Source of the DNA: Ignelater luminosus
Taxonomy: Eukaryota; Arthropoda; Insecta; Coleoptera; Elateridae
Direction of reading: 5' to 3'
Length of the DNA: 64,000 bases
Assembly (NCBI GenBank): GCA_011009095.1
Contig: VTPC01090428.1
Coordinates: forward strand, 112,171 to 176,170
Shown: piece after piece, positions 54,080 to 64,000 of the stretch
Layout of the letters: each line of letters begins with the position of its first letter
How positions within the stretch are numbered: the first letter of the stretch is position 1
The notes under the pieces: generated by a model
The model's input: only the letters and a program-made list of their open reading frames with translations
The model's database searches: none
What the model was told of the DNA's origin: nothing
Program-made: the position numbers and the translations under genes

Positions 54080-55895
54080 ATGCACTTAGAATCGCTACAT
54101 GGAACGTGAGAATGTTAGGAAGAGCCGGCGCTTTAAGAAAATTAAAAGACCAATTGGAAAAAAATATAGAGTGGACATAACAGCAGATCAGGTGAGAAAG
54201 AGACAGTATGTTTAAATATGGGCATCACGTAGTATTCTGCAGTGGAGAAAAAGGAAGGCTAGCAGGTATGAGATTTGTGTTAAACAAAGTGTTGCAGTTA
54301 GCAGTCCTGAATTTCAGGGGGATTAATGAGAGGCTATGCACTTTAAGGCTTAAGCTTAAGTTCTTCAACGTGACTCTTTGCAATGTATACCCACCAACAG
54401 AAGACGCCGCGCCGAGGATGAAATAAATGATGAGCTTTACAGCAAATTAGAAGAGAAATTTGACAAAATATCCAGCAGAGACGTAAAGATAATTATTAGG
54501 AATGTCAATACCAAGGTGGGCAGAAAGGAAATCTTCAGATCAGTGGCAGGAGAAAACAGCTTGCACAAAAAAAGTAGCGACACATTGATTTTGCAACGAG
54601 TAAGGTTTAGTGGTGAAAAGAAGCACTTGGATTCCTCGCAAGGATATTAGAAAAATGATCTGGCATTCCCCGGCTAGAATAACAAGGAATCAAATTAATC
54701 ATGTGCTACAGGAGAATCTCATTATTAAATACCTCCTATAAAGTATTCGCAAAAGTAATGGTTAGACGACTAGCTCCTATTTTCGAAACCCTTCTCTGGG
54801 ATTACCAGTAGAGGTTTTGTGCAAATAGGTCCATTATAGACCATATATTTACATTAAGACAAATACTAGAAAAATGTTACGAACATGACGTAGATGTGCA
54901 TCAGCTAGACATGGAGTTCAAAAAGGCGTATGACAATGTGAAGAGAGGGAAGCTATATAAAACTTTGAACTGATTTAGATGTCGCTGAATAGGACCACCA
55001 ATAGAGTGAAAGTAGGTGATCAACAGATCAACTGGAAATTACTGTCGGCTTAAAGCAAGGAGATGTGCTTTCTTCAATTTTGTTTAATATAGTTTTGGAA
55101 GGAGTCATAACACGGGAAGGAGGCTGTTTAATAGAATGACACAAAATCTGGTGTATGCGGACGATATTGGGCAACTGGTAAGGTCGCGAGGTGAACTGGA
55201 GTTGATCTATACAGCACTAGATGCGGACCTTCAGCTACATACAGCTAAAACCAAATACATGTACATGACTAGAAACAGGGGAATTGAAGAAGAGGTCACT
55301 GTAAATATCGGCGAGAAAACTTTTGAAAAAGTGAGTTGTTTTAAATATTTGTGGGCTCTAACTACAGGGCATAATTCTGTAGCAGAGAACGTAAAGGGAA
55401 GAACAGCTGCTACCAACCGAAGCTGAGGTTCTTCATGTCAAGGATAGTAAACAGGAACACTAGAACAGTATTGTACCTCAGAGTCATCCGCCTAGTTGTA
55501 ATGTATGGCAGCGAAGCGTAGACCTTGACCGCCGGGCATGATGAAGCCCTAAGAAGATGGGAAAGAAAAGTATTGAGAGAGATAGATATGGACCGGTTAG
55601 GGAAGGGCAGGCCTGACGCATAAGAACAAATGCGGAGCTCCAGCAGCTGTTTGGAAATCCTAATGTTGTTCAAATAAAGAAGAGCGGGACCGTCCAGAGA
55701 ACAAGAAGGTTTTTGTGAGTGGACCGGGAAGGAGAAGGAGAAGAGGAAGGCCCCGACTCAGATGGGCAAAAGATGTGGAAGCGGATCTGAGAAGACTTGG
55801 TGTTCGGAAAGCAGTGGACAGAAATGAGTGGAGAACTATTGTGAGGCAGGCCAAGGCCCTCCAAGGACTGTAGCGCCACGGGGTAAGCTAAGTAA
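54080..55895 (+). mobile_element. LINE 3: RTE-like non-LTR retrotransposon with an internal deletion
   Basis: The plus strand reads ALRIATWNVRMLGRAGALRK LKDQLEK (54088-54165), the intact start of the endonuclease. GVVFCSGEKG-like text, LRLKLKFFNVTLCNVYPPTE (about 54340-54405), LYSKLEEKFDKISSRDVKII (54435-54495) and WHSPARITRNQINHVL (about 54660-54710) follow. Then LNTSYKVFAKVMVRRLAPIF begins the polymerase (54725). LDMEFKKAYDNV (about 54906) is motif A, GDVLSSILFNIVLEGVI (about 55060-55110) is motif B, and NLVYADDIGQLV (55143-55178) keeps the catalytic YADD. KTKYMYMTRNRG and the end [15 protein letters not shown] (55825-55870) complete it. The protein between endonuclease and polymerase is deleted, and stops are frequent. 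The family resembles the craniofacial-development-protein-2-like RTE elements of insects. Confidence 0.88.
55136..55426 (+). pseudogene. LINE 3 reverse transcriptase palm segment (YADD)
   Basis: A 96-codon frame includes MTQNLVYADDIGQLVRSRGE LELIYTALDA, with YADD at 55153-55164, the metal-binding aspartates of the polymerase. It continues HTAKTKYMYMTRNRG, IGEKTFEKVSCFKYLWALTT (the F.YLG box, with G changed to W) and NVKGRTAATNRS, typical of the segment leading into the C-terminal region. Upstream motif B is in another frame. It is part of LINE 3 and not a separate gene. Confidence 0.85.
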
Positions 55896-58800
55896 GTGTC
55901 TATAGTATCAAGCTCAAAGGATGATGTATTAGTAAGTTTCCTTTTCAGGCAGTTTGATTTAATAAAACCATTAGTACCACAACCATAACGAGCGAGAACA
56001 TTCTCGATGAAGCTTCTTTAGCGATCAATCTGCGGCGCTGTTCTTCAGCATGGCTTATTTTTTTATAAAACATTCAGCGCGACTTCTTTTTTTCTCTGAT
56101 ATCGTTATGAACGTTATCTTTTGGTGTGTTTATTTCCATCGCATTGAGGAGTATTTCCTTAATGAGACGTGGTTGAGTTAACAGTTCATTAAATTCTGAA
56201 AAAAAGACTTAGAATTTAAAGAAAAACGCTGAAAATTTACTTGAAACACTCACAGACCCTAAATAGCCAACAGATTCTTAGTTCGAAATTACAAGTTATG
56301 TCATGCCATTTGAAATGTTTAGAATTTAGGCGTCTTCGTGTAATGTATGATGTGTTCAGTGTTAGCTTTAGCTGTCTTATTCTCTACTGTGCAGGACCTA
56401 ATCGCTGCGACGCCTACGGCAAATTCCCTTATTTGCATGTTCTTGCGCTAGCCTTGTGTCCAGATCACCGCGACGGAATGAGCTCGTCCAACAAGTCAGA
56501 TTCACTACAGACGCTTGATATTGTACCTTCTAATTGTGTGGGTCTTCCATTAGCATCATTATCTTACTACTCACATCCTGGTTCTCCTTGTAATTTTTGT
56601 GTTATTCCACATCTAATGTTTACAGACTGAAGAGGAGAATAACTCGCGCAAGTGCAACAGTCGGCTGCCTATGGCGGTTTTTGCAAGGACAAAAATCTGA
56701 AAGCGGTATTGGGAAGATGCAGAATACATGAAACCTTTTTACCTTATATCGAGATATCGCCAGTCGTATAATTATACAGGGTGTATCTACATAGTTTCTA
56801 ATTTTGCACCACCACTAGTGGGCATCAAGATAGTCTATTAAACACAAACTGCCATTTTGCCTGACATTAGAGTAAATGAAATGGAACTCAAAAAGAATCA
56901 AGCAGAGAAAATCTGAAAGGTGCTTTGGAAAGGAGTTATAAAACCATTTTCGTTAGGTTGAATTTGTGTTTAAGAACTGCTGAGATTGTGCAAGATAATT
57001 ATTTATCAGCAAATCCTTTCTGTCCATAGGAAATTCTAAAATTTAATATCTCTAAAGTGGGAGAAGGATGGGTAAACAAAAAAAGAAGTTTACAGGAAGC
57101 ACACAACTTCTTAATGTGCGCAATGTTTATGAAACTTTAACATTACTTTAATTGAGCGAGTTTAGAAAATAATACACCGCATTATTAAACTTATTAAACT
57201 TTAAAGACGACACGCTTCACAGTAAAAATTTTTTTGTGGTTTCGAAACTATCTGGCGACCATTTTATCAGCAAGCAATACCATAAACTTTTCCACTTTAA
57301 TGTTATGTTTAGACTACACTCAACGATCCTAAAATGTAACGCAAAAACGAATAATTTTTTTTCTCCGGTATACAAGCAATAAAAAATTATTTATAATGGA
57401 TTTCAATTTTAAGATCATACATTACTGATAACTCTTTCCAGTATGCCAAAGACAATGGTAATTACTAGATATTTCGTGCTATACAACTGCAGAATGCCAC
57501 ATTAAATATTTAAATTTCCTAATATTTCACTAATATACATAATGTTCGTAAAATAATTATTTTTTTAATTTACGATCAAATAAACGTGAAATTTTTCTTG
57601 ATAACATATTTCACGCTCCAACATGAATTCTTTCAGTTTCACGTCATCAAGGAAACATATTCGCTTAATCTAAAATTTAAAATCTGAAGAGTAAAGTGGC
57701 GCATTGCATGGTAAAAATTAAACTTCCTACCCCAAGTATGTTTTGATAGATTATAAACGGATCTAAAATATCCATATTTTGTACCTAAAATAATTTCCTC
57801 GGCAAAATGAAAATTTCCGAAGCGTGCCGTTATGTACTGAAGATTTGATTTAATTTCAGATTTTACAAGGTACAAACAGCCCCAGCAACATTTTGGTGGT
57901 TGTAGTGTATTTCTAACAGCAACGGAAATATATTAACAAGGAAAGCAAATTAAGTATTTTTCCTTTTAGAAATACCAAACGGAACTTTTAAGAACCTAAT
58001 GAGACAGTTCGAGATTTGTTTTAAAAAGAAACAAAGCCCGATCACTGGAAAAATTACAGTTTATAACTAAAAAGACGAATCTTTTTATCCAGATTATAAT
58101 GGTGTACACCCTGAAGGTATTTTAGAACTCGATTCAAATTTTAACGTTGTTTAAAGATAATTAGGTAAGCTGTTGTGCAGAATAATACGTTAAGAGTCCT
58201 CTCTTGTTTTGTGCCTTTGAGCTGAATTCATTATCTACTATAAAACGGAATTTGTATTTATTTTGAAAAAAAGGAAATTGTAGACAAAGACTTTTTTATC
58301 TTTTTTACTCAAGCTAAAATCAACACTTTCTTTTGAAATGTGCTACATTTATCAATTTTCTCCAAATAAAAATGAAGCGTTGGTATTTTAACGGCGCTCT
58401 CTTCAAAGGAATTGTTAAACGTTTTCGTTAAAATATTTGCGGTTTATTCTGGAGCCAAAGCAAATTATAATGGCAACAAACTTTAAAGTTCGGGGGAAAT
58501 AAGTTGCTAGTCAACATTAAAATAAATGTGAACGACACTGTTTCAGCAACTTGAATCGAACTAATGGTGGAACTGATGGTTTTAGTGCCAACTGTCGCCG
58601 CTAAGTCTCTAAACTTTTCAGCCAGTTGATTTGTTTGTAGTGTATGCCTGTACACAGATGCAGTTTCCCGGAACTTTCACTGTCCCAGAAAAAATATACA
58701 GTCTCACGAGCAAACAGAAACAGCTATAAAGAATGCTAATTTTACGTGACTTTTAAAAGTAGTATCGTTAGAAAATATTGATGACTCCTACTAGTCTGAA

Positions 58801-61800
58801 CTTTTTTTTCCTTTTTTTAGTGCGAATGGCTTTTCAGTCAACTGAGTTTTATTTTCTAGACATATTCTTTTCAGTTACGCCCAGATGTCTAATAAATGAT
58901 AAAAACAGTAATGACTCAATGAGTTAATTGAAATTAAAAATTGAGAAATATTGATACTTTTAAAGAATTCAATTCTGTTCAAATTTCAAAATAAAACATT
59001 TCAGTTTTCTCTGATCACACTTCCAATAACAAAGAAACAAAGAAACTTGAAACTGAAAACTGTTTCAATATTAAAAAATTTAAACAAAAAACAATTTTAC
59101 TTCGAATCAAAGCAAACAATAATTTTACAACACAAGCTAAATCAACCTTCTACTTTATAAAATACAAAAGGCAGTATATTTCAAAGCTTCCAGTCTCTGT
59201 TTTTGCATAAAAGAATTTTATCACCCGAGATGTTCACAGTTTTTTGCTCACATCATTTAAAGGTATTCAAGCGTTTCTCGTGATGCCGAAGCAGCTTTAA
59301 GCTTGTAGGCAGTGACCTAAATGATTGCTCTAGAAACAACAAGGTTTTTACGACCCCAATCGTCTTCTAGAAGTAGCAACACCACCAGCAGCACCTCATG
59401 CAAGCCATGTTTTATGTTCGCGACCGAATTTCAAAGAGATTTTGGGTATTCCGACTGTGAGAAACCCACAAATTCTGAAGTGTTGCAAGAGTGTGTTTTC
59501 GTTCTAGAGAAATATATAAATCAAATCAAATCCAGTAATTTGACTTAAAGAGTAATTTATAACGTTATGCAAGTAAATAATCCTACGCGTCCTCTTCGCT
59601 ATATATCAGAAGCGGAGTTTCTTGCAGCGCTTTAGATTTCCCAAAACTTGAGTTTCTGTGTGTACTTACACGCCAAGCTGTAAGGCGACCACCATAAATC
59701 TGCCACTCGAGGCCTCGTATAAGTTTCGGCTTTTGACTGTTTCCCGCACTCGAGATCGAGCTTTGTGATCCGTCTTTGCGAGTTGTCCTGCTCTAAGCTT
59801 GTCTTCGTACCGTCTTGCCACCGCACGTCACCACAAACAACGAGCTTTTTTGGGGGGAAAGTTATATAGACTTGGAAGAGAAAACAAGATGCTTTGTTTA
59901 CTTCCCAAAGCCGCACCTGTAGCGTCTAAAACTTTAATACTAAATCGAAATTTACGTTCCATGACATGATATAAGATGATGTTTTCAACTTGTTTGTGTG
60001 TATATACATGCAAAAGCAATTTTTTAATCTTAACAACACCGTGTAAGTATTATATTATATCCATTACACTATATTTCGTGGGTTCTAAATTGTTGTAATT
60101 ATAACAGGAAAGCGTTCCGTTCCACTAAAAGATACAAACTGGGATTTTAGAATTTGAATATCAATTCTTAACTAGCTTCTCTAATGAGTTTTTAAACTAT
60201 TTTAGAGCGTTATATAAATTTAGACTTAAAAGAGTGGCTTTAAAGAGATAAAAATGCAAATGTGAAAAGATCTATTCTAAAGACTGTGCAAAAATCAGTT
60301 CTAAACCTAATTAACTTCTTTAGTTCTACGAGTTCTTTAACTAATTTAAAATAACGATTGCATTTTCACTTGTAATTATCTACGCAATTATCGTTTATCT
60401 TCTTGTTTGTGCTTATTAGTATTTGATTAAAACACAAACAGAGTAATATTATAAAATCTAAATTCAATAAATATGTTAAAATTAACATAAAACTTAATAA
60501 TTGTAAAACAGTTCACGTAAGAAATAAACGAGTTTTCGGATTTTGTTTGTACATTTTTATCACATCAGGACAAAGCAATGAAAAATTAGTTTTAACATTT
60601 AATCATCCCAAAGTGATCTTTTTATTATTTAATATTTTATTTCTGTCATTTTACATCAAGCATCTTTCTTATGAATAGAAGATACGAGGGAGAAAGAAAC
60701 TCAAGTCGTTTTACCCAATTGGTAGTAGTTAGAAGTGCTCATAATGCAATGAAAAACATAGCCGTTATTCAGTAATGTTTAATGTGTAATAAACACTTTA
60801 TCAAGATTAAAAGAACATCTGAAACTTACATAAATATTTACGGGAGTAATATAATTATAACACAGAATTATTCAGAATTCAGGAAATAGTAATGATAGTA
60901 GAAAATTATTAACTTAAAGTACATCTTTCATAAATTCTGTTATCGGCTGGCCCATCAGGGATAGAAAATTAATGTTCTTCTAAAATGCGTCGTTTTCGAG
61001 TAAAATCAAATTTTCCAAAACATTTAAAATCAAAATTTAACTTAAAATTTTTGCAAACTATACGAGATATTGAAATGAAAGTTTTTGTCTGATTATAACT
61101 GATGGTTTCTATTTTGAACAAATTTTTTATTTCCGTGATATATATTGCTGTGGGTATCGGCTTTAAAGTATGTATTTTTAAAAATTTCAAAGGTTCTTCA
61201 AAACGTTATTATGTGTAGCCAAATAAAATTCATCTTTCGTTTAAATGTCACTCTGAATTTTGTAACTTAATATAAAAATGATGGCAAGTTTTGTTACCTA
61301 ATTTACAAGGAACATCTAACGCTGCAACTTTAATTTAATTGCATCTAAGGCATCCAATAAAAGTTATCAAGCTAAAGAAATTGCATTCTAAACGAGAAGT
61401 GGATTTTACGTTTTAAAGAATCATATCACATTGTGAAAAATCTTTGCTATTGCATTTTTATCAGAATCCAGTGCAATATATATATTTGTCTAATCGCTTA
61501 TACCAGCCCAAAGTGCCACACTCTACCGACGTTCAAAGTCCAAAAGCGACGTTACCACACGTGTGGGAAAGAGACGGACACTGCAGGATGCTGCAGCCAA
61601 AAAATCAGGTTGGCGGTTGTATATGGTATTATATACAGATTTAGTTCGAAGATTATTCGTTAGGGGCAGCACTGTTCTCTCTGTATGTTTTATACAACGT
61701 TAGCAGACCCGATACAGTCAGTCGATCTTCTCAAGCCTAGAATCGACAACATTGTAAGGGTTTCGTTTCTGACAATTCTATAGAGTTAATGCTTGTGACC

Positions 61801-62055
61801 AGGAGCAGCTAGCACGCTACGATTCTATCAGTGAAAAAGCTTCTGATTGGGTGACATTTGAACAATCATCACATGTCAGTTGTAGCTACCAGGTAACTAA
61901 TAATTAAAACTAATAATATTTAAAAACAATTTAAATATATTTGGGATATAAAAATAATTCAATAATTTAGTGTTTTTATAGGTTTTAATACTTCTAAAGT
62001 ACTAGTGCTCACTAGATGCAAGTAAAATCGTAAAGCAACAGCGAGAAGATTCTAG
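55896..62055. other. Long AT-rich stretch, no gene recognised
   Basis: Open frames at 56241-56630 (129 codons, +), 59321-59548 (+), 59632-59916 (-) and 61433-61663 (+) have no motif I can name. The 56.2-56.6 kb frame lies in a less AT-rich patch and follows an acceptor-like TCTACTGTGCAG at 56384-56395. The 59.6-59.9 kb patch is also less AT-rich. At 61540-61600 a frame reads YHTCGKETDTAGCC, a possible decayed zinc knuckle. None is strong enough to call as a gene. Confidence 0.4.
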
Positions 62056-62061
62056 ACTAAT

Positions 62062-62112
62062 CTCGTATATATAAAGCCACAGTGGCGCTAGTAGTCAGTT
62101 CTAATAAAGGAG
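62062..62112 (+). promoter_or_regulatory. LTR-like core promoter upstream of gag
   Basis: TATATATAAA at 62066-62075 is followed by an initiator AGTCAGTTC with its A at 62097, 31 bp downstream, the spacing of a TATA promoter. AATAAAGG at 62103 could be the poly(A) signal of the R region. The gag frame starts about 90 bp later. This arrangement fits a Ty3/gypsy LTR; the LTR ends and primer-binding site could not be fixed. Confidence 0.5.
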
Positions 62113-62183
62113 TCAATGTATAAGTTACCAAATCGAAAAATGTAATCGAGTGAGTTTTATTATTAAACACAGACACCTAAATA

Positions 62184-62880
62184 TTGATGACACCGACGCG
62201 ACGCAAATACGTGATTACCGGATTAAGCAATCGTGTGAAGCACCCTAAGTTGTTAACCGGCGTAATGAGTCAAGAAGACAACAATTCCTTTTCGAACGAA
62301 CAGCATGCTGCAGGAAACGATCTTGTGCCTCCAAATCATAACTTTATTAACAGAATAAGCATAGACATTTCTCCGTCTTGGTGCTAAAAACCAGAGATAT
62401 GGTTTTTCCAAGTAGAGGCCCAATTCACGATAAACAGAATTACTACAGAAGAGACCAGATTTAACTATCTAGTGTCTCAAATTGAGCCTACATACGTTGA
62501 AAATGTTTGGGACATAATTCAATCTGCCAGAGAAGATCTGCTGCTAAGGAAAGATTCTTGATTATTTTCAAATATAAAAGAATCAAGCCACTCGTAACTG
62601 GTTTGGACCTTGAAAACGACAAACCTAGTTAATTTTTACATCGAATGAAAACCTTGGCTGGCGAAGACATAACAAAGAATGTCCTCAGAACTCTTTGGAT
62701 TAATAAAATGCTCGAGAATATCAGAAATATTCTTCTTATCAGCAATGAGAATTTGGATAAACTATCCGAAGTGGCTGATAAGATAGCTGAAATGAATCCC
62801 CACTCAGAAATACAGCGTGTCCAAGATAAAGATGCACAGCATAGGGATCCTGGAAACGGTAAGAGATACAGGATCGGTTA
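62184..62880 (+). pseudogene. Ty3/gypsy-type gag, N-terminal part
   Basis: The frame from the ATG at 62184 reads MTPTRRKYV... and, after one stop, KPEIWFFQVEAQFTINRITT EETRFNYLVSQIEPTYVENV WDII (62390-62520). This matches the gag domain of insect gypsy-type elements (DUF7041 pattern: P..WF.Q+EA.F....I..+.T+F..+...L......+.DII). After a frame change comes MKTLAGEDITKNVLRTLWIN KMLENIRNILL then LDKLSEVADKIAEMNPHSEI (62645-62820), the second half of the domain, normally with a LPS.LL.+M start. Gag forms the particle in a live element. Two stops and at least two frameshifts inactivate it. The rest continues after a MITE at 63214. Confidence 0.8.
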
Positions 62881-62905
62881 AATGCGATTAAAGTTGGCTA
62901 TTTAT

Positions 62906-63211
62906 AGGACCTTTTTGTTGGCATTTGCAAAATCTAGACATCTTGGATAGTTTCAGAGATATTTAAAAAAAAGTAGAGCTATTCAAAACAATTTTCAATT
63001 GTTTTTCCGCCTATTTAAAAAAATGAGGTTAATGATGGTTACTCGAAACCGAAACGTTGTACAGAAATTTTGTTAGCGTATTTTAATAGAGAACAAAAAA
63101 TGACAATGGAAAAGTGATTGTAATAACGAAAATCGAGAAATCTACTTTTTTTTAATATCTCTGAAACTATCGAAGATACCTAGATTTTGCAAACGCCAAC
63201 AAAAAGGTCCT
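62906..63211. mobile_element. 306-bp MITE with TIRs of about 70 bp, inserted in gag
   Basis: The left end is AGGACCTTTTTGTTGGCATT then TGCAAAATCTAG. The right end on the other strand is AGGACCTTTTTGTTGGCGTT then TGCAAAATCTAG. The two agree over about 70 bp with few mismatches, through GATAGTTTCAGAGATATT to AAAAAAAAGTAG. The centre is AT-rich and non-coding. It separates two halves of one gag gene. A clear target duplication was not found. The high similarity of the arms suggests that it is the youngest or one of the youngest elements in this part. Confidence 0.85.
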
Positions 63212-63213
63212 CT

Positions 63214-63537
63214 TACCGTTTCCAAGATCCCCATGCTGTGCATCCTTATCTTGGACACAGTGTATATACAATAGCAGCCCAGAATAACGCACGAGATGAA
63301 AATATATCTTCGGAAATAACCGACCTAAGAAAACTAATCGCATCTTTGCAAGTTAGGGGAAGATCCTACGACAGGAATAGCAACGCTGCACAAAGCCATA
63401 CCAACCAAAGTCGTAGTAGAAAAAGATATAAACCAAATGCTAAGCTTTGTTACTATCATTTTCATTTTAGTCACAAGTGTAAACCTGAAAAATGTCGACC
63501 ACCATATACATGGGAGTCGGAAAAATTGAATCAATAG
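63214..63537 (+). pseudogene. Ty3/gypsy-type gag, C-terminal part
   Basis: The open frame reads PHAVHPYLGHSVYTIAAQNN, then ENISSEITDLRKLIASLQVR and ends LCYYHFHFSHKCKPEKCRPP YTWESEKLNQ. The LC.YH..+...C.P.KC..PC.W box at the end is typical of the carboxyl end of DUF7041-type gag proteins, where it forms a zinc-binding-like module. The stretch before it is rich in Ser, Arg and Asn (SHTNQSRSRKRYK), as usual for the RNA-binding part. The frame stops at 63537 where pol should begin, but a mariner fragment follows instead. Confidence 0.8.
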
Positions 63538-63599
63538 CTGAAATAGCGATAGCTTTGGGACCAAAATTCCCATAAGCAAATACAGTGGACTGATAAAGA

Positions 63600-64000
63600 G
63601 ATGTGTCATTTCTAATTGTCACAAGTTGCCTCAGTGGACTCACGAAAATCCGCATTATACGAGACCGTCTAGAAACCAGGTCAGATTCTCTTTAAATGTT
63701 TGAATAGAAGTGGTACAACGGCGGTCGGTGACCTAATTTCAGGGTAGGCCGGGACTACGTGATTAGTTAATTTTTTTATAATTTGACAATTTTGACAATT
63801 TAAGCCAATCACGCAGTTTCGGCTTACCCTGAAGTTAAGTCACCGGCCGCCGCTGGAGTACTAGCAAGCACGTTATTTGATCTCACCTTCTAACACAACG
63901 CTTGAGTGGAGAAGATTATTTTCAATTCATTAATGAACTGACAGACGATTTTCTACTCAATCTGCGAGATGGAATGATCTGGATGCATGATGGAGCACCA
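63600..64000 (+). pseudogene. mariner remnant 3 transposase, with the same nested MITE; runs off the window
   Basis: The plus strand reads CHKLPQWTHENPHYTRPSRN QVRFSLNV (63620-63705), matching W...NPH..RPS..Q.RFSVNVW in the core of the insect mariner group. The fold-back MITE at 63719-63852 follows. Then LLTQRLSGEDYFQFINELTD DFLLNLRDGMIWMHDGAP (63890-64000) contains the LPxRLxGxxYxxF box and the second catalytic aspartate in MHDGAP. The protein continues past the window edge. The piece begins just after the gag stop, so it inserted into or next to the gypsy element. The part after the MITE is clearly the same family as remnant 1 (7180-7330). Confidence 0.85.
63719..63852. mobile_element. Fold-back MITE, copy b, nested in mariner remnant 3
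   Basis: A 134-bp imperfect palindrome. It starts CGGCGGTCGGTGACCTAATT, and its end on the other strand starts CGGCGGCCGGTGACTTAACT; pairing continues through TCAGGGTAGGCCGGGACTACG. The centre repeats TTTGACAATT. It matches copy a at 7031-7155 in both arms and in the AT-rich centre (GATTAGTTAATTT, ATAATTTGACAATTT). It sits between the transposase motifs RFSLNV and QRLSGEDYF. The two MITE copies share this position in the host transposase. Confidence 0.8.

Noticed and set aside
56241..56630. 129-codon frame with upstream splice-acceptor-like sequence
   Set aside because: The protein text has no known motif and no second exon could be found; chance frame not excluded.
59590..60000. Minus-strand 94-codon frame as an exon
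   Set aside because: No motif and no consistent splice sites; less AT-rich composition alone is not enough.
61540..61620. Decayed retroviral-type zinc knuckle (YHTCGKETDTAGCC)
   Set aside because: Two of the four metal ligands are changed and no gag or pol text lies next to it in frame.

Overview
This window looks like nuclear DNA of an arthropod, most likely an insect. It is AT-rich, no intact host gene can be recognised, and it is packed with broken transposable elements typical of insect genomes: mariner transposases with the insect-type N-terminal helix-turn-helix, pogo, piggyBac, hAT, RTE/Jockey/R2-like LINEs, a Penelope-like element and Ty3/gypsy gag and pol pieces. Nothing suggests a bacterium, plasmid or virus genome. 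Every coding remnant carries frameshifts or stops, so it reads as an old, gene-poor, nested repeat landscape. I cannot name the species.

Layout. 0.2-4.2 kb: a decayed RTE-like LINE (LINE 1) with tandem repeats at its 5' end, followed by a hAT transposase tail (4.3-4.6 kb). 6.6-7.6 kb: mariner remnant 1 with a fold-back MITE inside it, running into a 9-bp minisatellite (7.6-8.5 kb). 9.5-10.9 kb: R2-like LINE on the minus strand. 12.2-13.5 kb: mariner remnant 2, split by an inserted segment with heat-shock-element-like sites. 16.8-17.2 kb: Tc1-type MITE. 18.4-20.1 kb: nearly complete pogo pseudogene. 22.9-23.3 kb: Penelope-like reverse transcriptase. 24.4-25.6 kb: a broken member of a repetitive arthropod protein family that I recognise but cannot name.

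28.6-33.0 kb: a 4.4-kb degenerate heptamer (AAGGTTC) array with a higher-order period of about 0.8 kb. 34.5-36 kb: small LINE scraps. 37.4-38.4 kb: Jockey/R1-type LINE. 38.4-39.8 kb (perhaps to 40.7): A-rich LTR retrotransposon in which gag is joined to the end of integrase. 43.6-46.7 kb: LINE 2, an RTE-like element whose endonuclease is interrupted by a palindromic insertion carrying hammerhead-like motifs. 47.7-48.8 kb: piggyBac on the minus strand, abutting a second heptamer array in the opposite orientation (48.8-50.25 kb), then a piggyBac C-terminal piece on the plus strand. 52.4 kb: another hammerhead-like motif. 52.9-53.5 kb: Ty3/gypsy pol (minus). 54.1-55.9 kb: LINE 3. 62.1-63.6 kb: Ty3/gypsy LTR-like promoter and gag, split by a MITE with terminal inverted repeats of about 70 bp. 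63.6-64.0 kb: mariner remnant 3, carrying the same MITE at the same place as remnant 1 and running off the window.

There is no cooperating gene system here. The most informative features are the nested elements: a mariner-plus-MITE composite present twice, the oppositely oriented heptamer arrays, and the palindromic insertion with hammerhead-like cores. All family assignments come from reading translated motifs by eye; no database search was run.
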